Positions 1 through 10,810 of a DNA stretch of 64,000 nt are shown here, one piece after another. The notes under the pieces are model-generated. The model was not told the origin of the DNA. It was given only the letters and a program-made list of their open reading frames with translations, and made no database searches. This DNA comes from Epithemia pelagica. Taxonomy: Eukaryota; Bacillariophyta; Bacillariophyceae; Surirellales; Surirellaceae. Location of the stretch: positions 1,240,001-1,304,000 of the forward strand of contig OX337230.1 in assembly GCA_946965045.2 (NCBI GenBank). Direction: 5' to 3'. Every line of letters begins with the position of its first letter. The first letter of the stretch is position 1. The position numbers and the translations under genes are program-made.

Positions 1-979
1 AATTCTTGTACAATGGACAAGGGAAGTTCACCAGGTGTTGGCATCATGGTGGTCTACAAAAAGGACAACGTGAAAGACGACAAACAAAACAGTTGACCAC
101 ACATGGGTGAGACGACACAGTTTTGCAAACCTCTCCGCTTTTTCTCGGACAAAGACAACACTGAATCCATGGCTCAAGACAACGTACCGAAACGGGACTC
201 GGCGTGGGTGCCGGAGTGGGAGCCACGGGTGCATTGGTGGGAGGGTCGGTCAAGTCCACTTCTTTGGTAGTGGAGTCGTCATCATCATCATCATTCATGC
301 TTGTGACCAAAAAGGTGATACCAATCGCCAAACCAATGGCAAACAAAAAAAGACAGGCACAAATCAAGAGCATGAGCAAAAGCATTTTCTTGGCGCGTTT
401 GTGACGTCGTTGACTTTGCACACTGGATCGGGTCGCGACACTGTGCGAATCTCGAACCAACCGTTTCCGATTGTTTTGTTCTTCATCGTCTTGATAATAT
501 TGGGCTTCCACTTGATTGTGCCATTCTGCCACACGAGAAAAATGTTCTGGTTTGCTGCTATTGTCATCGTCCACCACCGGTGAGGTGGCGGGAGGTTCGT
601 CGGAAAAGTATTCGGACGGTTCGACCATGCTAGGATTGCGTTGCGCCGAGGACTGACTCGATCGCATCTGGTTGGTAGGTGGTGGTGGAGCCTGACGGCC
701 ATTGGAAGGAGGTCCTCGTCGAGAATTTGTTTGACGTGGTGGCGGAGGACGACGAGCCGAGGGTTCCTTGGCGGCCTTGTATTGATTCCCCGAAGATGAC
801 AGTGGTTCAAACTCGTCTTTTTTCATGGTACTCATGTCGGGGCCCATAAAGCCAATGGTACTCACACCATCCTTACTGGCCATTTCTTCTACGTAGATGC
901 TTCGCGGACCAAAGGTAAACTCGGAATCCACATCGGGTCCATAGGCACTATTGCCCGTGTTGTTCTGATCAGACATCAT
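1..979 (-). CDS. PT-rich single-pass membrane protein, 5' part (runs off left edge)
   Basis: ATG at 979. Exon 1 (979-188) encodes about 264 residues: a polar, Pro/Gln-rich cytoplasmic part, a basic patch (RRHKRAKK), one hydrophobic span (LLLMLLICACLFLFAIGLAIGITFL cut here to its core, LICACLFLFAIGLAIG), a run of six Asp, then a Pro/Thr stalk (PPTNAPVAPTPAPTPSPV). A GTACGT donor at 187-182 and a TTGTAG acceptor at 59-54 keep the frame, so exon 2 starts at 53 and continues beyond base 1 with TTMMPTPGELPLS. The ectodomain lies outside the window, so function is open. This N-terminal layout (tail, TM, PT stalk) recurs in diatom surface proteins with LRR or propeller ectodomains; that assignment is inference. 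Confidence 0.7.
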
Positions 980-1648
980 CTTGGCTTGAGTGTTCTTGCC
1001 CCTTTTGCTTTATGGCTTGCTCTCTCGACCTTGTCGGTTTGGCTGCTGCTGCCAAAGAAACTCCAATCAATATAACAGCAGGTGCGAGTCTAGTCCTTGT
1101 GTTTGGCCAACAAACAAGACAACCGTGGTGTATTCAAAGGATCGTCACACAACACGACGATTTCTCACAAAAGTGCTCTTGGTTCGGAAATGGGACACGG
1201 TGGAACCCAAAAACAGTGAGCGAGTTTGTGTTGGGTTTGCTGGAACCACTTTCTTGGGTGTGGGCCTGCCAGCTTCCGAAATCTGTTGGGTGTCGTCTAC
1301 TCAATGATGTGCAGTGGCATCCCCAATAAAATGTCTCATCCATGGGGGCTTAAGTAAAAGCAAGATGAGCGCACTTTTCTCACTCGGAACCTTTTTGTGT
1401 CATCGTCTTGACCTTCTCACGGGATCGCGCACCCAGTGAGCACCCCCTATTTCTTTTTGTCATGTCAAGAGAGAGCCCCCCTTCACCCTTCACGTCTCGA
1501 TAGGGTCTATTGAAAAGTTGTCTAGGAGTAACAAAGACAAGAGAAAAGGAAAGCACAAGGTCTAGTGTTTCCAAAAGCATATCGTTAACGTGGATTCGTT
1601 CAACTAGTTATCCAAGCCATCCGAATGATTGACTGCTCTTCTTGGTGC
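980..1648. other. Intergenic, no gene seen
   Basis: Short overlapping ORFs in both strands have no recognisable domain or consistent codon pattern. It holds the 5' flank of the membrane-protein gene and the 3' flank of CapZ beta. Confidence 0.5.
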
Positions 1649-2620
1649 TCATGATTTTTGTCCCAGCTTTTTCTTTTTGAGTACATTGGAATCCATAATC
1701 ATGCCCATGAGTGGATTGACGGCGGGTCGTGGTTTTTCCGGTTCCTTTTGCATACTGTCCATAATATCTTTGGTTTTGGGGATATGGACTTGTTCGAGAT
1801 TGGACCGAATGTCAATTTCATTGGCCTCCACAATGGAACCAATGTTTTGCAAATGGTATTCCTCCAAAAAGAAGCGTTCAATTTTCATCACCTTACTCAC
1901 TGTTTTGGTCAAGTAGGCACTGATATCAACCTTTGTTGGATCGGTGTAATCGCTGCAATCCGGATTGACCGTGACCCATACCGTCGATTTGACGTGATAT
2001 CGACAGGTTTTCTCCTCGGGATCGTCCATGTGCACAATATGGTAGGAATGCCAGGCTCCTTCCTCGGCCGATTTGTGAATGCAAAAGACGGCTTGAAAAT
2101 TTTTGGATTCTGTCTCTCCCAAAAAGCAACTACTGACGGCTTGTGATCCATAATACAATTTGGCATAGGCCGACCAAACATTGTTGAATTTCTTTTCCAA
2201 ATCCAACAGCATGTCATCGGTTTGGGGACTTTTGGTAGACGGGCATTCGATGCCGCCCTTTTTGTATACTTTGTTGTTCCAGGGTGATCGATATTCTCCA
2301 GTGGCAACTTTGTTGTGACTACACATGATAAAAGTCTTTTCCTTTTTGGGTTTGGAGTCGTCGTCAAATTCACAAATGGCAAAGGGTACGGGAAAGTCAT
2401 TTTCCAACTTGTCCTTGGCCTTTTGATCCAAGGAAGATGATTTTTGCACCACACCTTCCAACGTCTGTCAATATTTCATGCAGAAAGGAAGGATGGTGAG
2501 ACGACGACCAACAAAGCCACACGATCCTGGTGTACACCCGGTGACAGAGTGATTGCATCCTTTCAAGGCATGTACCTTTCCCAATTCGGCAGGAGGAACT
2601 TTTTCCAGCACCTTGTCCAT
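1649..2620 (-). CDS. CAPZB: F-actin-capping protein subunit beta (CapZ beta)
   Basis: Two exons: 2620-2576 (ATG, MDKVLEKVPPAELGK) and 2464-1649. The intron has a GTACAT donor and a TTGACAG acceptor, and the join is in phase, giving about 286 residues against roughly 270-280 for the family. Family signatures visible: the N-terminal VPPAELGK helix, YRSPWNNKVY, the AYAKLYYG helix, and the C-terminal IRSNLEQVHIPKTKDIMDSM helix region. CapZ beta pairs with an alpha subunit to cap actin barbed ends. The C-terminal tail (MGMIMDSNVLKKKKLGQKS) is basic and would include the actin-binding tentacle. The best-supported housekeeping gene on the left side. Confidence 0.93.
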
Positions 2621-2763
2621 TGTCTCGTAGTGTGTGCTGATACAAATCTTTCCTTTGGTCGGACTATTCTTGCTGCGCTATACCAAAGCGTTGGTCGCAA
2701 CTCTGGCATGTAATGATCCGATCACAAGATGAGAGAAGAATGACCCTCCAAAGACCGTCCATG

Positions 2764-2900
2764 AATGTGGGGGAGAATCTGATTATCTCCCCAAATAGTT
2801 GCGCCAATCCGTGACTCACCCCTTCTTATGGCACAGCGGATCTATTGGGGGGGTTCCCTTCCAACTTTTGTTCCCCCAAACGCTCCCACCACGCTCTTAA
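2764..2900. repeat. Dispersed repeat, copy 1 (about 137 bp)
   Basis: Begins AATGTGGGGG and contains CAATCCGTGACTCACCCCTT and GGTTCCCTTCCAACTTTTG in the same order as 14971-15130. Both copies start with a G-run and end in a C-run (CCCCCAAA...CTCCCA), so short imperfect terminal inverted repeats are possible. MITE-like or a solo element end; family unknown. The rest of 2621-3067 shows no gene. Confidence 0.6.
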
Positions 2901-3067
2901 GCAGAGTAAACCCTTGCGCTTGATAATAATGGCTGACGCCAGAAAAACATTCGCAAGAGTGCAGCAACACAAACGACTGATGTTTTTTGTTTGACTTGCT
3001 GCTGGGTGACTGTTCGAATTCGCCACAGAACGATCGAAGCAGTGGTAGCTATAACATCACTGACGAC

Positions 3068-3500
3068 ATGAAGACGCCCTGGGAACGTATTAAAGACGAA
3101 AATTATCGAGAATGGCTTTCTCAGAGGCAGATTATAGCCGATGAGTACAATACCCTGAATATTGTTGAGCGCAGTACTCTTCAGTCGCAGTACGTGAGTG
3201 AGCAGGTGAGTTTGAATTTGTGCTTGTGATGTTTTATCTGTTGTGTTCGTGATCTTACAGTTTCACCTTTGTTCTCACAAAGAAGATGTGAGTGCCCGCC
3301 TGCGCATCGAGAAAGACAAATGTGAGGCCGAAGAAGAAATGAACGACCCTTTGCAGCGTTCATTTTGCGAGACGATGACAGTTATGAGCATGCTGGAAGG
3401 CTTTCTTAGTCCATCGCTGTATAAGAAGATATACAATGACATCTCTGCTGACAGAGACGAATTGGTGGAGCAAGGGTTTGTATTTGAAAAGCATGAGTAA
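3068..3500 (+). CDS. Small two-exon hypothetical protein
   Basis: ATG at 3068 (MKTPWERIKDENYREWL). Exon 1 ends at 3205 (GAGCAG before GTGAGT) and exon 2 begins at 3261 after TTACAG. The frame is preserved across the 55-nt intron and ends at TAA 3498-3500, giving 125 residues. It is charged and helical (SARLRIEKDKCEAEEEM) with no signal peptide or membrane span. No family recognised. It lies 280 bp before a decayed photolyase-like gene, so it may belong to the same degraded region. A further 3' exon cannot be excluded. Confidence 0.5.
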
Positions 3501-3778
3501 CTGATGTTTTATGACACAAATGTTCTGCCAACCAATCTATCAATACATCGACAACAAATAAGCTGATCGAATCTCTTGCAATTCCCTTCGTTATTGTTGA
3601 AGGGACTCAATTGTTACTCTATGTGACACGACTGGGAATGGTTGGTGTCCCCTATGTTTCGACACTGAATCTATATGACCGCGTCTTCTACAGCAGCAGT
3701 GATGTAACTTGCGCACAATCACCATCAAATGTTCGGTGCACAATCACCATCAAACGATGATTTGGGAAAAAATTTGTT

Positions 3779-4920
3779 TTGAATTTGCGGAACAAGATCA
3801 AAGAATTAGAAAACCTATGCTGTCGCCCAAGAGACATCAAGATTTATGAAAAAGGAACAACAATTGAAGACTATCAAAATAACCAGCCACTGGGACTTGG
3901 TGTCCTACTAACTGACAAGCGAATTCAGGGAACAACGGAAGCAGAGCCGTTGCTCGTGATAGTAGCACCATCGAATCTTCCAGCAGTTGCACCCTGTCAG
4001 CAAACGCACGGGTCTAACAAGGCCGCACTACAAAGATGGAAGATCTTTTTGCTTCAAGGAGGACTCGAGGATTACCGCAAGAAACGGAATCAAATCGTTC
4101 TGCCGCATGCTGTTAGTCGCATCTCGTGCTACCTAAATCTGGGCATTCTGTCTATCTTTGATTTTTGCACGATGTATGGAACGCCAGAGCTACTGAAAAG
4201 GGATACGCGACCGGATGTGACAAGTTCCTTGAAGAAGTTGTCAAGTGGAGAGAAATTGGTTATGCGTACACCTTTGCCAACCCAAGTGACTATGGGAGCT
4301 TGGTTCAGGCGATTCCGAATTGGGCCAAGACGTTTCTAGAAGGCCAACACAAGCAGAGAACGATTGGAAGTGCATTTGGTAGCTCTTCTGCTACTGGAAA
4401 ACATCGGTATTCCCATACTGATTTGCAACAAGCCAAAACCAACGATTCACATTGGAGTGCGATGCAGACTTACTTGAACGAAACAGGTGAATTACACAAC
4501 AATGCTCGCATGACGTGGGGCAAGACGGTCGTTCATTGGCAGTGCCAACATTACCCTCCAGAACAAGTATTATTGGTACTCTGCTGGCTGAATGACCGAT
4601 TTGCCTTGGATGGACTCTCGCCTCCAAGTTATGCTGGAATCTTGTGGTGTTTTGGATGGGGCAACAAACCTGGTCCATCCACAAAAATTAGTAAATCTCC
4701 TGTATCGACCAAGTGGGCGTTCAACTACCATACTTGAGCAGATGGATTTGCAACTGCCAAGTATCGATTGTTGGAGGAACGGCCAGCGTCTTCGAACTCA
4801 AATGCAACTGTCAGCAAGCGGAAATTAGAAGATGTTGGAGGACAGTGTGACGGAGGACCTCAAGGAGACACACCGACAAGAACAAAGAGTATACGTTCCT
4901 ATTTCTCCCCAGTCTCAAAG
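3779..4920 (+). pseudogene. Photolyase/cryptochrome-family pseudogene (FAD-binding half)
   Basis: Family features in order: LEDYRKKRN, SRISCYLNLG (the S-R-x-S-x-Y-L-x-x-G motif), KWREIGYAYTFANP, AIPNWAK, HNNARMTWGK (flavin-pocket helix), LNDRFALDGLSPPSYAGILWCFGW. Together these are the FAD-binding helical domain. The frame changes near 4163-4168: the first part reads in the frame of 3779, the rest in the frame of 4165, consistent with one lost base (IFDF then HDVW). A TGA at 4735 then interrupts the second frame, after which it stays open to TGA 4918-4920 and encodes a basic tail ending KSIRSYFSPVSK. The N-terminal antenna domain is weak or absent. Could also be an allele-specific lesion or sequencing error, but two lesions favour a pseudogene. 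Confidence 0.75.
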
Positions 4921-5793
4921 TGAAAAACGGTATCTGCGTCTATTTTCGAAGGGAATGTCTCTGGATATTGTACATGAGCTACCTCTACAAACCTGCCAAT
5001 TGCAATTGAACCATCGGTTGTATGATACAGCAATAGGTACATGAGGCAAGAACCAAAAAGAGAGTGTAATCATTGCTACTCCCGATCAGATCATTGAACG
5101 TTTAAAGCGGTACTCCTCCCGTTTAATTCGTGTTGAAGGGTGTGATCTGGAGAATGGTTATTCCAATTAAAGGAAGTGACTCTCCAGTGGTGTCGCACAT
5201 TGGGGGGAAGCTGCAAAACTAGATCAGCCAAAAGGGAATGCAACAATCGATTCCCCTGGGAAGGCTGAAATCGATCAATTTGATGGGGTCTCCTGTGCCG
5301 ATCATTTGGCGTCGTTGCGTTAATTCAATTGATGATCCTCGTTTAAAAAAGACCTGTTTCTTTCCACTGTAGAGTTACGGCAGCAATATATCAAGGATTT
5401 ACAGATCAATGTCTCTATCGCAGGTTCACACGCCACGCTTAGAGCAGTGTTTAATTTTCTCTCAAATAGACTTTGCTCTTAGCACACAAAGACCATCCTT
5501 TGCCAATTACTTTATTCGTGAATATTGCTTATCATAGTCGTTTTCGAAAATTCAATCTGCTGAAATTTGTAGTTGCTACTGCTAAGTTTTTTTTTCGGAG
5601 ATACTGGATGAGGATGTTGTGATGCCCTACTACATATTGTGTCAAAACTAATAACGCGACTATTCTGTGATAACTATTTCATTCCAGACTTGCGATCTTG
5701 ATAATGTCACGAGAAACAGGTTGGTTTCGTTTGCAGTTGCTGGTCGCTAGCATGTTATTGTAGGCATAACACAGTAGCTTGGCGAGGCTGTGT
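4921..5793. other. Intergenic, no gene seen
   Basis: AT-richer sequence with only short ORFs. Fragments such as 5090-5160 look faintly coding but cannot be assigned. It separates two convergent pseudogenes. Confidence 0.4.
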
Positions 5794-6986
5794 CTATTGC
5801 TGCTCGTCCTGGCACACGTCAGCAATTTCACGGGTAATTTCATTCGCAATTTTATCTCCGGCAGCCGTTACCGACAAAAGAGCACTCTCAAAGCTTCCAA
5901 ATCGAACATTATCGTCATATGCCACATAATGCAACCTTCGAGCTGGGCACAAAAGAGAAGTCTTGCGAAAGAGAAGTCTTGCGAAAGCGCCTTGCCCTTG
6001 GGGAATGCGTTTCCCCATCGGTGCAAGACAGGTCCATAGTCACAAGATGGAGAATCCTCTAGAGCAGGCACACTTGGGATCTGGTTAAGGGCTACCATCA
6101 TTTCCTTGATTAGAGCCTCCTCTCGAGAAGCATCCGAAGCCGCTTCTCCGATCCTGGCAGCGCTGAAGGATGCCCCGTAAACACCCGTATTTTCTAGAGC
6201 AAAATCTTCTGTCGAATGTAAGACCACTGAGCACCATTTGTCATCATTGTCTTTCTTTCCACCCTGAATCACAACCTTCGACAACACCGAGCTATCCTTA
6301 ATGCTTGCAACATGGTAGCCTAGTTTCAGCCACTCTCGGGCTCTAGGTCCCGAAAAGGCCACCATTACGACAAAGACGGGCGACACCTGTTGCTTTGCGA
6401 TCTCTTCCAGGCTTTTTTGAAGCATTGGATCCTAATATTTTTGCTGGGCGGCGACCAGGGGCGGTTCTCCGCCAAAGGTCGCAGACCAGCAAGGATGAGC
6501 GATTCCGCTTCCGGCCACCACAAGCCAATCTGCGGATCCAACTACATTTTGATCCTTGTCCATTAATTCCCATTGACAGCCTTGATTTTTAGAAAGGGAC
6601 CGGATCATGGTTTTGTATCTGGTTTCGATCGCGGGCGGTGTGTTTTGGATCATCGCGGTGGTAATATCCGACATTTGGCCGTTTGCACCAGTCACATACA
6701 TTATTTGTTCACTGTTGGAGGATTCATTTTCAATAAACTTTCCCGTGATGGAATCAAGAGACCCAGAAACACCACAAAAGACCTCCGTAGCGTCCTCTAC
6801 CAGAGATTTTTGCCCAATTTCGATGAAATATCGGCGTAGGGTGCCCCGTGATTGATCTTTAGATAGGGAAGCTTTCGGGTTGTACGCGTTGAGGCTCTTC
6901 CACCCGGAACCCGACCTATTTTGTACAGTGTGATTTGTATTTGTTCCGAGCCTGAACGCTGGGCCAATCTCCGAGCCGAAGCACAT
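5794..6986 (-). pseudogene. Renalase-like FAD/NAD(P) amine-oxidase pseudogene
   Basis: The minus-strand frame reads RRYFIEIGQKSLVEDATEV, then DWLVVAGSGIAHPCWS, then SPVFVVMVAFSGP and YGPVLHRWGNAFPKG, and near the end VRFGSFESALLS. This matches the substrate and C-terminal FAD part of renalase-like flavoproteins. Lesions: in-frame TAG at 6434-6432 (QQKY stop DPMLQ); a perfect 16-bp tandem duplication (5955-5970 = 5971-5986) that shifts the frame; and a further shift nearby that would fit an 11-nt loss. The net offset between the two frames (2 mod 3) equals +16-11. The N-terminal GxGxxG FAD motif is missing, so the copy is also 5'-truncated. Confidence 0.75.
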
Positions 6987-7428
6987 CCAGCTATCCCCTG
7001 TTAGGCCCTGTTAGGGTTGGGTATTCCAAGTGGAATAGCTGGTAAAAGAAGGAGACTACGTAGGACCATTGAAGGGACGTCGTGCTGTGATGAGAAACGT
7101 GTCCAACGTAGATTATGGCGAAGCTATGATTGAGTGTGGGTTCGGTGGTTTGAATCCTACAGTAACGCCTGGCTTCCGGCGGATAACGGTGACTGATGGC
7201 CCGGAGCGCGCGCTGCACGCGAAGGGATAAATAGGTCCCTGTACATACAACATTCACATCGTTTGGACCGGCCTCAGACGATATTCAATCACTTGCGCCA
7301 TATACACACTGGGTCCACTGGTAAAAAAGCAAAAGAAAGAAGACAGCAGGACAAACATAGAAGTGTGCAGATTATCAGCACTCCCGCCATTACCACAACA
7401 ACAACGACAACAACAGCCGGACGATACC
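6987..7428. other. Intergenic, truncation edge of the renalase-like copy
   Basis: Contains a short direct repeat (CCCTGTTAGG twice, about 6995-7013) and an inverted pair, CCAGCTAT near 6987 and ATAGCTGG near 7034, at the edge where the renalase homology stops. No gene seen. The last 150 bp is the 5' flank of the next ORF. Confidence 0.35.
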
Positions 7429-8688
7429 ATGGAAACTCTGGAGGAGGAGTTCACAACACCAGAAAATGTCCGGAAATGGCTTGTCGATGACCGGAGGGTA
7501 CCACAGGGCGTCGCTGGTGCAGTGGCTCCGACTCTATTTGAAGGCAGCTATATCTATCCGTCATCCTTACTTAATATACCACGGAATGATCTTGATTTGC
7601 TGGATATCAGTCCACCACATAAAAACATACTGTTTAACAAGCTCCGGCAGCAACAGCAACAACAATGTAATGAACAACAAAAACAACAGGTGAATGATTC
7701 GGAGGATATGAAACGGAAAATCGAAAACATAGAGAAAATGATGATCGAGTCAAAAACGGATGACAGAAACATGTCGAAGGCGAACACTGAATTTGCAACC
7801 GATCTGTTGACCGGGCTGTCGATCTCCTGGCGTAACGCCGTCGCCAACATGAATGTCGGAGTCGGATCTGTTGTAGGAAATTTTGAATGGGAGCAAGCAC
7901 TTTTGACGGGAGGAACAGGAAAACTTTCGGAAAATGATGGGACCCCATCGGCACTGAAATGGCTCTTTGGTAAGTTGGATCAAGCGCTTGCTGTGGACGG
8001 CAAGAAGCTAGGCATAAGAGACGTGAAAGGAAAGAAATTAGCACCTATCAAGGCCGATCGAAAGGTGGCAAACGGCAAGTCTGACGGATGTGTTACGGAG
8101 GAATCAATGCTCGCACTTTGTGAGCGGTCTCAGGAATCGTTCTACACATACGGTATGGCACTGGTCGAGATGAAGACCGACAGGACGCCGATGAATAAGG
8201 CCCAAATGTTACTCCAGCTTGCTGCTTTCTCGAGGGAAAGTGTATGGGGGCAATCAACAATTCTGCTGGGTACGGATGGGAACAAGAAATGGTACTTGGT
8301 ACAATTTGAGGCCCTCAACAGCATGTTGATAACCCAGTACAATGATGGGCGGGAGTGTTTGAATGAATTTGAATCTCTCCTGAAGTCTTTGAAAACCAGG
8401 GAGGCAAAACTGCGAGGTAGCAAGCGCGCTAAACTTGCTCCAGTATTGGAAGAACAGTTTCAGTCAGAACATCATCTTCCTGGGGCTTCTACCCCGGGCA
8501 CAGCTTCTCTAGCATGGACCGATGGAGCGGGAGAAGGCCAGGATGCTGTGGACAAGGCAATAGAGAATGAGGCTCTGTTGCATCGACTTGCTAACGCACT
8601 TGCGGAGTCACCTTTGAGTGACGGAGTCCGCCCATCTCTTCCGGAATGGTCTCTTGCTAAAAATGTGGTTCCTTCATACTATACGTAG
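7429..8688 (+). CDS. SAM-like plus PD-(D/E)XK nuclease-like protein (Crinkler/CR-type architecture)
   Basis: Intact 419-residue ORF; ATG at 7429 preferred over an upstream GTG at 7363. Residues about 8-72 look like a SAM-type helical domain (ENVRKWLV ... APTLFEGSYIYPSSLLNI ... LDLLDISPPHKNILFNKL). A Gln-rich coiled linker follows. Residues about 220-345 resemble a restriction-endonuclease-like fold: EESMLALCERS, ALVEMKTDR (a candidate (D/E)xK core), then QMLLQLAAFS and ILLGTDGNKKWYLVQFEAL. A basic stretch (RGSKRAKLAP) could be a nuclear signal. Similar SAM plus nuclease-like heads occur in eukaryotic Crinkler-RHS-type proteins; this link is inference. The only undamaged long ORF between 3.5 and 15 kb. 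Confidence 0.6.
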   Translation: METLEEEFTTPENVRKWLVDDRRVPQGVAGAVAPTLFEGSYIYPSSLLNIPRNDLDLLDISPPHKNILFNKLRQQQQQQCNEQQKQQVNDSEDMKRKIENIEKMMIESKTDDRNMSKANTEFATDLLTGLSISWRNAVANMNVGVGSVVGNFEWEQALLTGGTGKLSENDGTPSALKWLFGKLDQALAVDGKKLGIRDVKGKKLAPIKADRKVANGKSDGCVTEESMLALCERSQESFYTYGMALVEMKTDRTPMNKAQMLLQLAAFSRESVWGQSTILLGTDGNKKWYLVQFEALNSMLITQYNDGRECLNEFESLLKSLKTREAKLRGSKRAKLAPVLEEQFQSEHHLPGASTPGTASLAWTDGAGEGQDAVDKAIENEALLHRLANALAESPLSDGVRPSLPEWSLAKNVVPSYYT

Positions 8689-8737
8689 AGGGGAAGGATT
8701 GAAACCATTCTAAGGAAGCTTTTCCCCTAGCTCACAC

Positions 8738-10156
8738 ATGCTAACCCCAAAATACAAATGTCACCGCTCAAGATTTTCTGCAATTCTGAAGATCCACAGC
8801 GACTACCTCTGTTTAGAATTAAGGTGTTGTGGAATCGAACCACTGCGCTACCATCGACAAAAAATGGGCAACAACACCGCGAAAAATCACCATCTTTCTC
8901 ACCTGCCTCACTATGGGAGCCGATGGGGACCATTTACCGGAATGGACTCGGGTGACAGTGAGCGGAACCACAAATTCCAAGTAAAGAACCAGTCCAAGTG
9001 GACACAGAGGCGTGAGTACAGTTTCCAAGGGCAGTTCGGAAGGCGGTGGTGCGAGACAAGACTGGTTAGCTTGGCAGTAAACAAGTACAGAGAATGTAAT
9101 GGCTTGTTTGTTTCGGGTTCCGACGGTAACGAAGCCGACACAAGCAGCAAGGTAAATATTGTTCTTGGCGGAACTCATTATGATATTGGAATAAATGGGC
9201 TCGGAGTTGCCGCAATGGGGTGGACCGACCAAAGCAAACGTGGCAAGGCTACACATCCTCAACCAGTCATTGATTTCCTTTGCCACAGTGTCCTCGGTAA
9301 GGTCAGTGGTAACACAATTCATGGGAGAACGGAAGTTTCATTAATTCTGAATGGGGAGAAGCAAATATTTCGGGCTCACCCCAATTATTGATCGGATTCA
9401 AATCAGCGTTTGCACATGTGGTACGATTGGGCCATATTCAAGTACAGGTCACCCAACGGAAAATCCAGAAGGCTTCCTGGTCAGATAACTGCAATCGTAC
9501 AAATTGGAGCGGTTGTTGAAAAAGATGGTAAGCTCCCAATGGTGAGAAGAGTTGATCTTGCCCCAAACAAATCCTATGCTGTTGTGCGACTCTTTCGCAA
9601 GGAACCAAAGCTTGATTTCAGGAAATCTTGTCTGGGCAACAACGCCCAATACACCTATTCGATCCGCTGGGGAGATGTGAGAAACGGGTTCCATCTCCTT
9701 CCAATTGAAACGATTGTCGCAACGGCAATGGTAGTGCCCAACGAGGTAGCGGATCCTGATTGTGCTGTGGATTGCCCATCTCCGTTGGGAGGTGGATATT
9801 TTGTGCTGCCTAGCAGAGAACAGCTCGGTGACGATTTTTTGGATGTGATAGCCCGGGAGTCAGAGGAGATCCAGGATAGCGATAATAGCGACGAGGAAGA
9901 GGAAGAAAACAGCGACAAAGAAGAAGAAGATGAAAGTGACGACGAAGACAAAGAAGACCAGAGAAAAGAAGAAGAACAAGACGAGGGGAACGACGAAGAA
10001 GAAGGCGAGAGCGATGACAAAGAAGAAGAAAGCAGCGACGACAAGGATTCACATTCAGGAGATAGTGAAGAAGAAAATGGCGACGAACATTCTTGCTACA
10101 AATGCAAGCGCATGAACTACCTGGAAAGATACATAAATAATCTCGGACTAGACTAA
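8738..10156 (+). pseudogene. Repetitive-type unknown protein with in-frame stop
   Basis: Open from ATG 8738 to TGA 9389-9391, and from there in the same frame to TAA at 10156. The read-through join is FRAHPNY stop SDSNQRLHMWYDWAIFKYRSP. Visible features: HPQPVIDFL, a WYDWAIFKY segment, GGGYFVLPSREQLGDDFLDV, a strongly acidic tail (about 9850-10075), then CYKCKRMNYLERYI. No known domain. The layout suggests a gene carried by, or domesticated from, a mobile element, but I see no transposase catalytic motif. One nonsense codon could also be an allele or read error. Confidence 0.45.
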
Positions 10157-10174
10157 CATTCCAATTAGTTTACT

Positions 10175-10636
10175 TTAGTCTTCAAATAGTTTTCTAGCAT
10201 GAATATTCGACTCTTCTATTTTTTCCGCAACTAACCTCATGCGACAAGAGATTTCTTTCATTTCGCAATCCCATCGGTTTCTCATTTTCTTGCTGGTACG
10301 ATTCCTTATACATGATGCACATTGCAATCCACAATCACAGGAAGTTGACAAAGACGTGTCAATTACAAGCCACTTACTCTGGTCTTGTTGAACTAGTGTG
10401 TAAGTTTGCTCGTCCGCATGCGAATGAAAATATAGATTTTTTACTGTCCTCTGCCCCGTTTCAAAACCACAAGAATGTCCCAACTTATACAGGAGGTCCA
10501 CGATGGTGTTCAATTTAATTCTGAGAGCATTCTCCGTCTCGAAAGTTTTGTGCATACTCACCGGCTCCTGACATTCTCCATTGAGGAAATATCTCAACCG
10601 CTCGACGAGAAGATCGTTCATAGTAGCTTCTAGCAT
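10175..10636 (-). CDS. Small Cys-containing hypothetical ORF
   Basis: 153 residues, from about 10636 to a stop at 10175. The N-terminal half is helical (NDLLVERLRYFLNG). The C-terminal half has a Cys cluster, CDCGLQCASC, with further Cys downstream, which could bind zinc. No family recognised. It lies tail-to-tail with the acidic-tail pseudogene 19 bp away, so both may come from one element. Confidence 0.35.
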   Translation of the reverse strand: MLEATMNDLLVERLRYFLNGECQEPVSMHKTFETENALRIKLNTIVDLLYKLGHSCGFETGQRTVKNLYFHSHADEQTYTLVQQDQSKWLVIDTSLSTSCDCGLQCASCIRNRTSKKMRNRWDCEMKEISCRMRLVAEKIEESNIHARKLFED

Positions 10637-10810
10637 CTCAACTTCCCTGGTGGCACGACGAAGCCGAATCTTGAATCGGCAAAAGAAGTGCGACTAAAAC
10701 TCACCGTGGGAGGTAGCCCGATGGGAAAAAGCGACGAGGAACGACAGCCCAACCGCCGGCAACTTGCGATTTCCTACCATCCCATTCAAATCTTCATTCC
10801 TTTCTTCCAC

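Noticed and set aside
8819-8850. tRNA-like A-box and B-box words on the minus strand
   Set aside because: TGGTAGCGCAGTGG and GGTTCGATTCC overlap directly, so no D-arm to T-arm spacing or cloverleaf is possible; at most a tRNA-derived scrap.
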